From Desulfosporosinus lacus DSM 15449 (GTDB lineage Bacteria > Bacillota > Desulfitobacteriia > Desulfitobacteriales > Desulfitobacteriaceae), in the NCBI RefSeq assembly GCF_900129935.1, contig NZ_FQXJ01000020.1, forward strand, positions 17,704-81,703: a stretch of 64,000 nucleotides of DNA, read 5' to 3'. The first letter of the stretch is position 1; each line of letters opens with the position of its first letter. Of this stretch, positions 24,826 to 33,239 are shown in pieces. The position numbers and the translations under genes are program-made. The notes under the pieces were generated by a model that saw only the letters and a program-made list of their open reading frames with translations, was not told the DNA's origin and did no database searches.

Positions 24826-26370
24826 ATGCGTCAAGTTCGAAGAAAAACAATGGATACTGCTGCTAGAGACTATTTGTTTAAGGCTAAAAACGAGGGGCTT
24901 CAACTTTCTTGGAATAAATACGAGGGTATGTTACCTCAAGACGGGTTTAGCCAAATTGGACTGAGCTGTTACGAGTGTTTGCAGGGGCCGTGCCGCTTAA
25001 ACCCCTTTCGCCCTGAGGAAAATAGCACGGTTTGCGGTTTAGGGAACGATGAGCTGGTCTTACTTTGGTTAACTAGGCAAGCCGGAGAAAATCGCGAATT
25101 GGTTGCTGCAGGTTCACAAATGCTAGCGGAGCTTAAGAGTAAAGTTTCAGTTGGCGAAGTGGCCCTGGATTTACTCCAATTAAAAGCAACAAAATGGTCT
25201 GTCAATGGGACGGATTTGGGTGACTTGGTGATGGGGTTGAGCCTCAAGTTTGCAGAGTTAACATATCATCGAGCACAGTCTAAAACGTGTAATATAAATG
25301 ATTTAATGACCTTAGGAACCCAACAAATCAATTTAGCAGGCTTTAACGCTGATCTGGCAGAGGTACTATACGGCAAGTACAGCAGTCAGTCCCGCTTGGT
25401 TGGGTTAGGTGTAATTAAAGAAAAAGCCGTCAACATTTGCTTAGATGGTGTGAGCCCTCTGATGCTAGCCAAAGCGTTTGAGTTACGCAATGAACTTGAG
25501 GGGGAAGCGATCCAACTAGGTGCGAGTGATGGTTTGAACATTGTATTAGCTGGGGATTTCTCCTCGAACTTTGGCTTTAATACCTCCTGCAATCAGGGGA
25601 CGGTCGAATTTGCTGTTTTAACAGGACTCGTAGATTTATATCTTATTGGAGATGGGCTTGGTAAAGGAAGGATCCCTGCCGCTAGTTATCATACCGTCGT
25701 CGCTTCAGCAGTTTCCACCAAAGAGGCACTTAAGGAAGTCTTTATGCAAGGCATTGCCGCTTATAGTCAACGTAATCTGAAGAAAGTAAAGGTTTCTAAT
25801 CAAGTCGAAAAGGCTGAAGGGGTATCTGACATTAATCCATTAGGGATTAAGTCGCTCCTTGGCCAAGGTTTGATCAAGGGAATTTGTGTGATTGGCGGAG
25901 GTTCAAACCTTAAGCTCACGGAAGATCTAGGTAATTTGGATCTGGCCAGAAAGCTGAGCTTTCAGAAGGTTTTATGCCTAACCTATGGAAATTCGGCGGT
26001 AACTCTTGCTAAGTACGGTTGTTTGAATTCGGAAAGACTGGAAAACAAAGTCCTGGCAGACGAATTGGAAGGCGAAGCTACGCCACTGATTTGCAGTGTG
26101 GGCGGGGAAGGGGATGCAGCTAAGCTAATTGAAGTACTTGGGGCTGTTGGAGTAGAAAAAGTTGTAGCAGTTTTCCCGGAGTTAACCAGTGCCAGAGATT
26201 TGCAGATGGCTTTAGCTCTAGCCCAGACAGGGGCTAAGGTATTTACCGGCGTGCAATTACCTGTTGCAGGCAGTGTTAAGATTTCAGAAGAGATTGGTAA
26301 AGTCATCGAGTACAGTGAACCTAAAGATTTAGCTGATACTGTGGCGAAATGTTTTGGAATTCAAGAGTAG
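24826..26370 (+). CDS. CO-dehydrogenase-like protein lacking the active-site ligands
   Basis: A 514-residue protein of the Ni-CODH/prismane fold, about 120 residues shorter than CooS. Cys48, Cys51, Cys56 and Cys70 (CYECLQGPCR ... VCG) match the B-cluster of CooS even in numbering. The D-cluster cysteines (39 and 47 in CooS) are Asp and Ser. By-eye alignment of later motifs shows loss of the C-cluster: HGH reads DGV (207-209), CCTGNE reads FSSNFG, GCNN reads GGSN (358-361), TGCAA reads YGNSA (388-391), GSCVDN reads CSVGGE. It therefore cannot be a normal CO dehydrogenase. Possibly an electron-transfer or ligand-binding scaffold. Context: cooF-like before it, flavoprotein after. Confidence 0.82.
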   Translation: MRQVRRKTMDTAARDYLFKAKNEGLQLSWNKYEGMLPQDGFSQIGLSCYECLQGPCRLNPFRPEENSTVCGLGNDELVLLWLTRQAGENRELVAAGSQMLAELKSKVSVGEVALDLLQLKATKWSVNGTDLGDLVMGLSLKFAELTYHRAQSKTCNINDLMTLGTQQINLAGFNADLAEVLYGKYSSQSRLVGLGVIKEKAVNICLDGVSPLMLAKAFELRNELEGEAIQLGASDGLNIVLAGDFSSNFGFNTSCNQGTVEFAVLTGLVDLYLIGDGLGKGRIPAASYHTVVASAVSTKEALKEVFMQGIAAYSQRNLKKVKVSNQVEKAEGVSDINPLGIKSLLGQGLIKGICVIGGGSNLKLTEDLGNLDLARKLSFQKVLCLTYGNSAVTLAKYGCLNSERLENKVLADELEGEATPLICSVGGEGDAAKLIEVLGAVGVEKVVAVFPELTSARDLQMALALAQTGAKVFTGVQLPVAGSVKISEEIGKVIEYSEPKDLADTVAKCFGIQE

Positions 26371-26406
26371 CTTGCGCAAGGCTCAAGCTGAAAGGAGGGA
26401 TAAGTT

Positions 26407-27153
26407 TTGCAAATTGACGCGAATAAGTGCGTAGGATGTGGGCAATGCAGGCCGTTTTGCACTATGGGAGTGATTAATTTCACTCGCAGTGGAAAAGGGA
26501 CCAAAGTTCATTGCTATGTAGATGAGGATGAATGTGTAGATTGCGGAATATGCTACCGGGCCCAGGTATGTCCAGTCGATGCCCTTCATCAACCACTCTA
26601 TGGTTGGCCTCGTTCCATCAGAGGAACCTTTAGCAATCCGTTAGCTGAACATAAGGAAACCCGAGTGCCAGGTCGCGGTACAGAAGAAATGAAGACTAAT
26701 GATATTACCAATCGTTTTAAACGAGGCTTTGCTGGAATGGCTGCTGAGATGGGACGTCCGGGTACGGGCGCCCGAATGCGCGAAGCAGAAAAGGTCTTTA
26801 TGGCCTTAGCCAAATTAGGTGTAGAGTTTGAACCCAATAATCCTTTGACAGGATTACTCAAAGATAAAACCACTGGGGAGATGAACCCAGAGGTGCTCAA
26901 TGAAAAGGTGCTTTCCGCGATTATTGAAATGATTATTCCCTTAGATAAGGTGATTCCTGTGCTGGAAACGATGGAGAGGGTGGCAGAGGAAATCAATACG
27001 GTATTTTCAATCGACTTAGTGGCGAGGACTGATGAGGATTTTTCCGTTCCTACAGCCCGCATTATGAATGAAAATGATAAATGGTTTTCAATCAACGGAA
27101 AAATTAATTTGGGGTTGGGTCACATGAACGTGAAGGGAGCGGGTGTAAAATGA
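26407..27153 (+). CDS. Two-cluster ferredoxin fused to an unknown domain
   Basis: A 248-residue protein. Residues 1-65 form a ferredoxin domain with CVGCGQCRPFC and CVDCGICYRAQVCP. From about 90 on comes a domain I do not recognise, with NRFKRGFAGMAAEMGRPGTG, a helical EVLNEKVLSAIIEMIIPLDKVIPVLETM stretch split over it, and a final FSINGKINLGLGHMNVKG. TTG start with AAAGGAGGG upstream. It overlaps the next gene by four bases, so the two products probably act together. Confidence 0.75.
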   Translation: MQIDANKCVGCGQCRPFCTMGVINFTRSGKGTKVHCYVDEDECVDCGICYRAQVCPVDALHQPLYGWPRSIRGTFSNPLAEHKETRVPGRGTEEMKTNDITNRFKRGFAGMAAEMGRPGTGARMREAEKVFMALAKLGVEFEPNNPLTGLLKDKTTGEMNPEVLNEKVLSAIIEMIIPLDKVIPVLETMERVAEEINTVFSIDLVARTDEDFSVPTARIMNENDKWFSINGKINLGLGHMNVKGAGVK

Positions 27154-27791
27154 GCCATACCCTTCATCGACGAGGAACTGAAGCAAACTTACAACAAGAT
27201 TATATTGTCTTTTCTATGACTGCCAAAGGTTTTAATGAAGTTAATTCCAGGTACGCTTTACAGGAATTTTTACGAATCCTCGATAAATATGAACATGTGA
27301 ATATGGGTGATATGAAAACTGGTGGGAAGTTTCTTGTTAATAAGGATCAAATCATCAACAATGTTGCAGACACCTCGATCGTTCACGCAGTGTTTTCGGA
27401 TCGGAAGCAACTCAGAGATGCTCTAAAAGAACTGAAAGAGGCAGACCTTGGGGTTTCGGTGATTGTATCAGGAATCGTTGAGCATGTGGAACAGGCTTGT
27501 CAGGAAGCCGGGATTGATCCCCATACTGTAGAGTACTCAGTCGGAATTCGCGGTAAGCTTGCGAGAATTCCTGAGGATGAGCTCCTTGAAATTACGACCA
27601 TGTGCGGACATGGTATGGTTTCACAGCATTTAGTCAGGCAAATGCTGTTGGATCTAAAACGTGGCAAACGCACTGCTCAAGAAGCGGGGGAATATTTGGC
27701 TACTCCCTGTGTGTGTGGAGTCTTTAATCCCCAAAGGGCGCAGAGACTACTTGAGGAATTGGCAGAAGTATGGTGCTTTGACGAAGTATAG
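27150..27791 (+). CDS. Uncharacterised protein of the CODH-like operon
   Basis: A 213-residue soluble protein that I cannot assign. It starts MSHTLHRRGTEANL, has a mixed alpha/beta middle (VSVIVSGIVEHVEQACQEAG), and ends with cysteine groups TMCGHGMVSQH and TPCVCGVFNPQRAQ that could bind a metal or cluster. Its ATG overlaps the stop of the preceding gene, and the flavoprotein gene begins 17 bases after its stop. The tight coupling says it belongs to the same complex or pathway. Confidence 0.75.
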   Translation: MSHTLHRRGTEANLQQDYIVFSMTAKGFNEVNSRYALQEFLRILDKYEHVNMGDMKTGGKFLVNKDQIINNVADTSIVHAVFSDRKQLRDALKELKEADLGVSVIVSGIVEHVEQACQEAGIDPHTVEYSVGIRGKLARIPEDELLEITTMCGHGMVSQHLVRQMLLDLKRGKRTAQEAGEYLATPCVCGVFNPQRAQRLLEELAEVWCFDEV

Positions 27792-27807
27792 ACAGGGGGT
27801 TACACCA

Positions 27808-29022
27808 TTGGTTTATGTGATAGTGGGTAATGGCCCTGCGGGGACAAATGCGATCGAACAGATCCGCAACATCGACCCAACGGGGAAAATTATCTTGATA
27901 GCTCAAGAGGCTAACCTTCCGTATAGCCGAATTACAACCCCGGAATATATGACAAATGAACTCGAAGAACAAGATATGTATATTAGAGATGCTGATTTCT
28001 ACGAAAACTATGGTGTAGAAACTCGACTTGGGCACAGGGCGGAACAAGTCCGCGTACTGGAAAACGCGGTTATCTTAGAGAATGGCGAGAAAATTGCTTA
28101 TGATAAGCTTTTAATTGCCACAGGATCTCGGCCCTTTATTCCAAGCTGGATTGATCTAGAGGTGGAAGGGGTATTTTCCCTTTGGAATAAAGCGGATTCC
28201 GAGGAAATAAACTCGTTTTTACCCCAAGTTAAAAATGCGGTGATAATTGGTGGGGGTCTCGTGGGTTTACAGGCCGCTCGAGTTTTAAATGCCTGCGGCA
28301 TTAAGGTTAGTGTTGTGGAAATGGCCAACCGCCTAATGCCGGGACAACTAGATCAAGCTGCCGCAGATATGCTGTTAAAAGCCCTTGGGAACCATGGAGT
28401 ACAGGTTTTACTGGGGACCGAGGTTAAATCTTTACAAGTTAAAGAGAACAAGGTTGAGGGAGTTCAAACAATAGATCACTTCCTGGAAGCTGAGCTAGTT
28501 ATCACAGCTGTCGGGGTAAGACCCAATCTTGATTTTCTGACTGAAAGTGGAGTGCAAATTGAAAAGGGGATCGTGGTCAACGAATTCATGCAATCAAATG
28601 TCCCGACAATCTATGCAGCAGGGGATATAGCGCAAGCTGCCAGCCTGCTTACCGGTGAATCAATGCTCAGGGCATTGTGGCTGACAGCGGTTCAGCAGGG
28701 CAAAATTGCCGGCGCCAGTATGGCTGGTTCGAGGACGGCTTATCCTGGGAGTCACGCGATGAACTCAATTCAACTTTTTGGGTTGCCGATCATTTCTTTA
28801 GGGAGAATTGAAGGAGGCTCAGGTGTGGAGGAAGTTATTCTAAGCCAGCCCTCTTCAGGGGTCTATCAGAAGCTTTTACTTGAGAATGGGTGCTTAACAG
28901 GTCTCTTATTTGCAGGGGAAGTCCAGGAAGCTGGGGTTTTGTATCACAAATTAGGACAGTTGCTTAACCAAGGATACTGGGGTTCCTTAAGAGTGCTCGA
29001 TGTGGAGGACATGCTGGCTTGA
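27808..29022 (+). CDS. FAD/NAD-dependent oxidoreductase (CODH-associated FNOR type)
   Basis: A 404-residue two-dinucleotide-binding flavoprotein. FAD site VGNGPAGTNA near the N-terminus, NAD site VIIGGGLVGLQAA (about 146-158), ATGSRPF, and the second FAD motif TIYAAGDIA near 270. It resembles NirB N-terminal and NADH:rubredoxin-reductase-like proteins, a group often found beside cooS/cooF. It may link reduced ferredoxin clusters of the operon to NAD(P)H. The open frame extends upstream into the previous gene; the TTG at 27808 with GGGGG 8 bases before is the likely start. Confidence 0.85.
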   Translation: MVYVIVGNGPAGTNAIEQIRNIDPTGKIILIAQEANLPYSRITTPEYMTNELEEQDMYIRDADFYENYGVETRLGHRAEQVRVLENAVILENGEKIAYDKLLIATGSRPFIPSWIDLEVEGVFSLWNKADSEEINSFLPQVKNAVIIGGGLVGLQAARVLNACGIKVSVVEMANRLMPGQLDQAAADMLLKALGNHGVQVLLGTEVKSLQVKENKVEGVQTIDHFLEAELVITAVGVRPNLDFLTESGVQIEKGIVVNEFMQSNVPTIYAAGDIAQAASLLTGESMLRALWLTAVQQGKIAGASMAGSRTAYPGSHAMNSIQLFGLPIISLGRIEGGSGVEEVILSQPSSGVYQKLLLENGCLTGLLFAGEVQEAGVLYHKLGQLLNQGYWGSLRVLDVEDMLA

Positions 29023-29058
29023 CCTGCCAAACCAAATTTGCAAATAGGAGTGTATTTA

Positions 29059-30045
29059 ATGGGAATAACTACAAAAGCTGCTTTACTCAATAAAGCGTAC
29101 GACATTTTTCTTGTCGAACGTAATTTAGAATGTGGGCCTGATGAGGTTATTGTTAAAAACCATTTGATTGGAATCTGCGGGTCGGATAAAACCTTTTACA
29201 GAGGGCAGATGCCTCCCCAGACAGCTGAGTTTAGACAAAAGCCGGAGTTTCCCTTTAGATTAGGGCACGAGAGCGGCGGCACCGTCGTAGAAGTGGGTGC
29301 CAAGGTCAGGGAATATAAGGTTGGGGACCAGGTTATTGCCTTTGGTTGGAATAACAATCTGGCTGAGTATTTTAAAGCAAAAGAATGGGAACTCCAAGCG
29401 GTGCCGGAAGGTTTAGACCCAGATTTAGCGGCTTTAGGTGAGCCTGTATCCTGTGCCATGTACTCCGGTATGAACTCAGGTGTCCAATTAGGGGATACTG
29501 TAGTAGTTATGGGTGGCGGCTTTGCGGGTCAGATCATCGCTCAATGTGCCAAACAAAAGGGTGCGGAAAAAGTCATCGTCGTTGATGTCTTGGAGGGGAA
29601 ACTAGATCTGGCTAAAAAGCTCGGTGCGGATATTGTCATAAATTCCACCCAACAAGATGCGGCCCAGTTAATTGCTGAATTAACTAAAGGACAAGGTGCA
29701 GATGTCGTGGTGGAGGTAGCAGGCAGCCAAGAATCTATTAATATGTGCACCAAAGTACTTAGGCATAATGGAAAGTTTGTCTGGTACAGTTGGATTACCC
29801 AACCAGTTACTTTGGATATCAGCCGGTGGCATGACGATGGTATAGAATTTATCAATACCTGCCTCGTTCATCATTCTTGGCGTGAACGATTTGTCTGGAC
29901 TCCCAAAACCCTTCGACCAGTTCTTCAAGGGCTGATTGATATTAAATCCTTAATTACCCATGAGTTTAAACTTGAACAGATTTCAAAAGCCTTTGATTTA
30001 GTGGATAAAGATGATACAGCGATAAAAGTCATCTTACGTCCGTAA
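29059..30045 (+). CDS. Zinc-dependent alcohol dehydrogenase family protein
   Basis: A 328-residue medium-chain dehydrogenase. Catalytic zinc ligands appear in GICGSD (Cys) and LGHESGG (His-Glu); the NAD-binding fold has VVMGGGFAGQIIAQ. The four-cysteine structural zinc lobe is missing, the region between VGDQVIAFGW and LAEYFKA being short. The start is ATG 29059 with AGGAG upstream. Substrate unknown, perhaps a polyol or hydroxyacid. Last gene of the operon, 36 bases after the flavoprotein, before a bidirectional terminator. Confidence 0.87.
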   Translation: MGITTKAALLNKAYDIFLVERNLECGPDEVIVKNHLIGICGSDKTFYRGQMPPQTAEFRQKPEFPFRLGHESGGTVVEVGAKVREYKVGDQVIAFGWNNNLAEYFKAKEWELQAVPEGLDPDLAALGEPVSCAMYSGMNSGVQLGDTVVVMGGGFAGQIIAQCAKQKGAEKVIVVDVLEGKLDLAKKLGADIVINSTQQDAAQLIAELTKGQGADVVVEVAGSQESINMCTKVLRHNGKFVWYSWITQPVTLDISRWHDDGIEFINTCLVHHSWRERFVWTPKTLRPVLQGLIDIKSLITHEFKLEQISKAFDLVDKDDTAIKVILRP

Positions 30046-30128
30046 TAATCAAACCGTTCCCTTGTTTTTTGCGATGAAGGAAAAGGGAGAATTATTTGAG
30101 CCGGATTTAAATCACCCAAATACCATAA

Positions 30129-30170
30129 AAGAAGGGGCTTGCATCATTTTTGAAGCAGAGCCCCTTCTTT
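30129..30170. terminator. Bidirectional terminator
   Basis: AGAAGGGGCT and AGCCCCTTCT, perfect 10-bp arms with A-run before and T-run after, between the convergent alcohol dehydrogenase and MocR genes. Confidence 0.9.
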
Positions 30171-30179
30171 AAGTATTCA

Positions 30180-31733
30180 TCACACTAAAGGTTCATTAAA
30201 TCGAGGTCTGAGAATCCTGCCTCCATGGTTAGGCTGATTTAATAACTCGGAAACAGCTCCGCAGAGACGGAAGATCCCTTCTCGAATCGTCGTTTCGGAA
30301 TGACGACAGAAACAGAGTCTTATCCGGTCCTTCCCTCCGGAGTTAACGTAAAAAGCATTTCCCGGGACAAAATTCACTTTCTTTTCGGCTGCTTTGGTAA
30401 GCAGTGCTGTAGCTTTCAATCCCGGCGGCAATTCACACCATAAATAATACCCGCCTGCTGGAACGGTCCAAGATAAGCCTTGTGGTGCAAACTCCGTTAA
30501 AGCGCTCACCATAGCATCTCGTTGACTCTTATATTGGCTTCTTACAAGTGGAAGGTGCTTGTCCAACAGTCCTTGGGTACAAAATTCGGTCATAATCCAC
30601 TGAGTTGTTGTGCTGGTATGGAGGTCAACGTGCTGTTTTGCTAGGGATAATTGCTCTAGAACCGGGAGAGGTGCTGCGCACCAGCCGAGGCGGAGACCTG
30701 GAAAGAGCATTTTGGAGAATGTTCCAAGATATATTACATGTGCGTGCTCATCAAGGGACTTAAGGGAAGAAAGTGGTTGATTTTCGTAATAGAGTTCACT
30801 GTAAGGATCGTCTTCTACAATGGGCACATGGTATTGATAGGCTAATCTAAGAAGTTCATGCCGCCGTCCAATACTCATGGTTGTTCCAGTGGGGTTTTGA
30901 AAGGTTGGGAGAGTATAGATGAATTTAGGCCGATGTCGTGAGAGAATCTGCTCTAAGACATCTATTCTTAAGCCTTCTTCATCTAAAGGTATAGTAAGAA
31001 TGTGAGCCCCGGCTGCCTTAAAGACCCCTATTGCTCCAAGAAAGGAAGGTTCCTCCATTACAATATAGTCACCTGGTTCTAAGAAAACTTTGGTAAGCAG
31101 ATCAAGTCCCTGTTGAGAACCGGAGGTCATAAGAATTGTTTGGGCTTGAGCATTTATGCCTCGGTAACTAAGCCAATCCGCTAAGTATTGGCGTAAAGGA
31201 TAATGTCCAATGGTAGGTCCGTATTCTAAGGCCTTCCAATTACCTGGACGCATTACTTCCTTGCAAATTTCGTTCAATTCGTTTAGCGGATAGTATTCCC
31301 CTGCGGGAGATCCCAAGGCGAAGGAAATCTGATCCTCTTCACCGATCTCATCCAGTATGGAGGCTAATACCGGATTGTGCATACGTTCAGACTGACTTGT
31401 ATAAAAGTTCTGCCAAGATATTGGCTGGACGGGCATACCAAGTACCTCAGAATGGTCGAGATTAGACAAACGGTTGAGAAAATGTTGAACTGTCTGGGCG
31501 GGGCTTACGATGGTTCCTTTGCCTACGTGTGGCTGAATTAATCCATCTGCTGTCAGCTCATGGTAGGCGTTGACTACTGTTGTGCGATTGACTCCTAAAG
31601 AGGCGGCAAGTTTGCGCTCAGGTGGGAGGCGGTATCCGGGAGGGAGTTCATTAGCTAGAATGAGTTGACGAATCTGACTTCTGATTTGTAAGTAAAGCGG
31701 CGTTTTTAGGGAACGGTCTAAGTGCAGTTTCAT
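30180..31733 (-). CDS. MocR-family regulator (GntR HTH plus aminotransferase domain)
   Basis: A 517-residue fusion: an N-terminal GntR-type winged helix (about 10-75, YLQIRSQIRQLI, PPERKLAASLGVNRTTV) and a PLP fold-type I aminotransferase domain (about 110-490) with SGSQQGLDL, PTFQNPTG, EDDPYSELY and the PLP lysine in GTFSKMLFPGLRLGW. MocR proteins sense PLP or amino compounds and bind direct repeats. I use the ATG at 31733 (GTGAGG 9 bases upstream). A stand-alone aminotransferase of the same kind follows upstream on the same strand, presumably the controlled gene. Confidence 0.93.
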   Translation of the reverse strand: MKLHLDRSLKTPLYLQIRSQIRQLILANELPPGYRLPPERKLAASLGVNRTTVVNAYHELTADGLIQPHVGKGTIVSPAQTVQHFLNRLSNLDHSEVLGMPVQPISWQNFYTSQSERMHNPVLASILDEIGEEDQISFALGSPAGEYYPLNELNEICKEVMRPGNWKALEYGPTIGHYPLRQYLADWLSYRGINAQAQTILMTSGSQQGLDLLTKVFLEPGDYIVMEEPSFLGAIGVFKAAGAHILTIPLDEEGLRIDVLEQILSRHRPKFIYTLPTFQNPTGTTMSIGRRHELLRLAYQYHVPIVEDDPYSELYYENQPLSSLKSLDEHAHVIYLGTFSKMLFPGLRLGWCAAPLPVLEQLSLAKQHVDLHTSTTTQWIMTEFCTQGLLDKHLPLVRSQYKSQRDAMVSALTEFAPQGLSWTVPAGGYYLWCELPPGLKATALLTKAAEKKVNFVPGNAFYVNSGGKDRIRLCFCRHSETTIREGIFRLCGAVSELLNQPNHGGRILRPRFNEPLV

Positions 31734-31822
31734 TTTTGTTTTCCTCACATTACTTGTTTCGATTTAACATGTCTGAAGTCAAATATTTAAATTTCGCGGT
31801 TCTCGGTTCGACTTATCCCGAA

Positions 31823-32998
31823 TTAGTAATTTGGTAATATGCTTGCCAAACGTTTAATTCCCTGTTTTATTTGCAGTGGGGAGGGGTTAGAAAAATTTAA
31901 TCTCATGTTGCTGTAACTTTTTCCATCTGTATAAAAATTTGCTCCCGGAACATAGGCCACATTACTAGCCAAGGCATAGGGCAGGAGTTTAAGAGTGTCA
32001 TACGCTTCTGGCAGGGTCAGCCAAATAAACATTCCCCCAGATGGCTCGGTCCATATAGCTTGATCGTTAAAGTTTTTCTTTAGTTCGTTAAGCATAAGAT
32101 TTCTTCGTATTTTATAGGCTTGGCGAATCCTTTCGATGTGTTGAATTGGATTAAAATGAGTTAGGTAGTAATGAGTAGCTTTTTGTAATAGAGTGCTGGT
32201 GTGTAAATCAGTTCCTTGTTTTGCAACGACCAGTTTGGTTATCAGATCCTTTCCTCCGACAATCCAGCCGAGTCGAAGCCCGGGTGCAAGGGTTTTAGAA
32301 AAGGTACCTAGATAAACTACTTCATCCTCGGTAGAATAAGACCTAATAGGCAAAATGGAAGAACCATCATAATGAAGTTCGCAGTAAGGATCATCCTCAA
32401 TTATGGGAATATTGTATTTGCTCGCGATACGGAGTACCATCTTTCTCTCTTCAACAGTCAAAGTGGTGCCGGTAGGATTCTGATAAGTGGGAGCGAGGTA
32501 AATGATCTTGGGGCGGTTAAGCTTAATTGATAATTCGAGAGCCGCACTGTCAATTCCTGGCCCATTTGTAGGGATTGTCTCAAAATTGGCTTGGTAACTT
32601 CGAAAGGTTTGGATGGCTCCAAGATAACTAGGGTTCTGGAGGAGCACTATATCGCCAGGATTAATAAATAACTTGGCGATAAGGTCTAAGCCTTGTTGTG
32701 AACCGTTCGTAAGAAATATGTTTTCTGCTTCAGTTTGGATGCCTTTAATCCTCATTTGGGCAGCTATCTCTTCACGTAAGGGTAAATATCCTTCCGTAGT
32801 TCCGTATTGGAGGACTGAAGGATCGCCTGTCCCAAAAACCTGAGCATAAGATTCCTGGATTTCCTTAAGAGGAAATAACTCTGGGGCTGGAAGACCACCG
32901 GCAAAAGAAATAATCTGCGGTTGTTCAGTAACTTTTAGAAGTTCGCGAATCGCTGAATTCTGCATGTGATTTACCCTTTCGGCAAAGGTATATGGCAT
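31823..32998 (-). CDS. PLP-dependent aminotransferase (LysN-like)
   Basis: A 391-residue fold-type I aminotransferase starting MPYTFAERVNHMQNSAIREL, close to 2-aminoadipate/branched-chain type enzymes. NGSQQGLDLIAK, PTYQNPTGTT, EDDPYCEL and the Schiff-base lysine in GTFSKTLAPGLRLGW are intact, with the substrate-binding RLNFSNP near the end. It resembles the aminotransferase domain of the adjacent MocR regulator. Exact amino acid unknown. GGGGGGAAAA lies before the ATG. A palindrome-rich region lies upstream. Confidence 0.92.
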   Translation of the reverse strand: MPYTFAERVNHMQNSAIRELLKVTEQPQIISFAGGLPAPELFPLKEIQESYAQVFGTGDPSVLQYGTTEGYLPLREEIAAQMRIKGIQTEAENIFLTNGSQQGLDLIAKLFINPGDIVLLQNPSYLGAIQTFRSYQANFETIPTNGPGIDSAALELSIKLNRPKIIYLAPTYQNPTGTTLTVEERKMVLRIASKYNIPIIEDDPYCELHYDGSSILPIRSYSTEDEVVYLGTFSKTLAPGLRLGWIVGGKDLITKLVVAKQGTDLHTSTLLQKATHYYLTHFNPIQHIERIRQAYKIRRNLMLNELKKNFNDQAIWTEPSGGMFIWLTLPEAYDTLKLLPYALASNVAYVPGANFYTDGKSYSNMRLNFSNPSPLQIKQGIKRLASILPNY

Positions 32999-33051
32999 AT
33001 TTTTTCCCCCCTGTTTAAGTTTTAGCTAATTATATGGGGGAGTTTCCAATC

Positions 33052-33081
33052 TTACAACATCCAATTGGATGATTGTATAAT
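33052..33081 (+). promoter_or_regulatory. Candidate sigma-A promoter toward the MBL gene
   Basis: TTACAA (33052-33057), 18 bases, TATAAT (33076-33081). The spacer contains the palindrome CATCCAATTGGATG, so binding there would block it. Confidence 0.45.
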
Positions 33082-33091
33082 ACATCCAATA
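33058..33091. promoter_or_regulatory. CATCCAA repeat operator candidate
   Basis: CATCCAATTGGATG is a perfect 14-bp palindrome, and a third half-site CATCCAAT follows at 33083. Repeated half-sites in direct and inverted orientation fit a MocR-type regulator. The site lies between the divergent aminotransferase and MBL genes. Confidence 0.5.
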
Positions 33092-33239
33092 ACTTATATT
33101 TTTCATTATGTGTTTTCAGCATTTAATGATACCTCGTATTTAAATGGAAATGGTCTTACTAAATGGCAGGTATTTGAAATAATATAAAGAATAACTAGTA
33201 AGACTATTCTGATATAATCTACAGAAAAGAAAGAAAGTG

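Noticed and set aside
24826..26370. Functional CO dehydrogenase catalytic subunit
   Set aside because: Only the B-cluster cysteines are kept; the Ni-Fe site and D-cluster ligands are replaced, so a CO-oxidising role is not supported.
26598..27095. 165-codon minus-strand frame
   Set aside because: Shadow of the ferredoxin-fusion gene on the plus strand; serine/isoleucine-rich composition is typical of an antisense reading, and there is no ribosome site.
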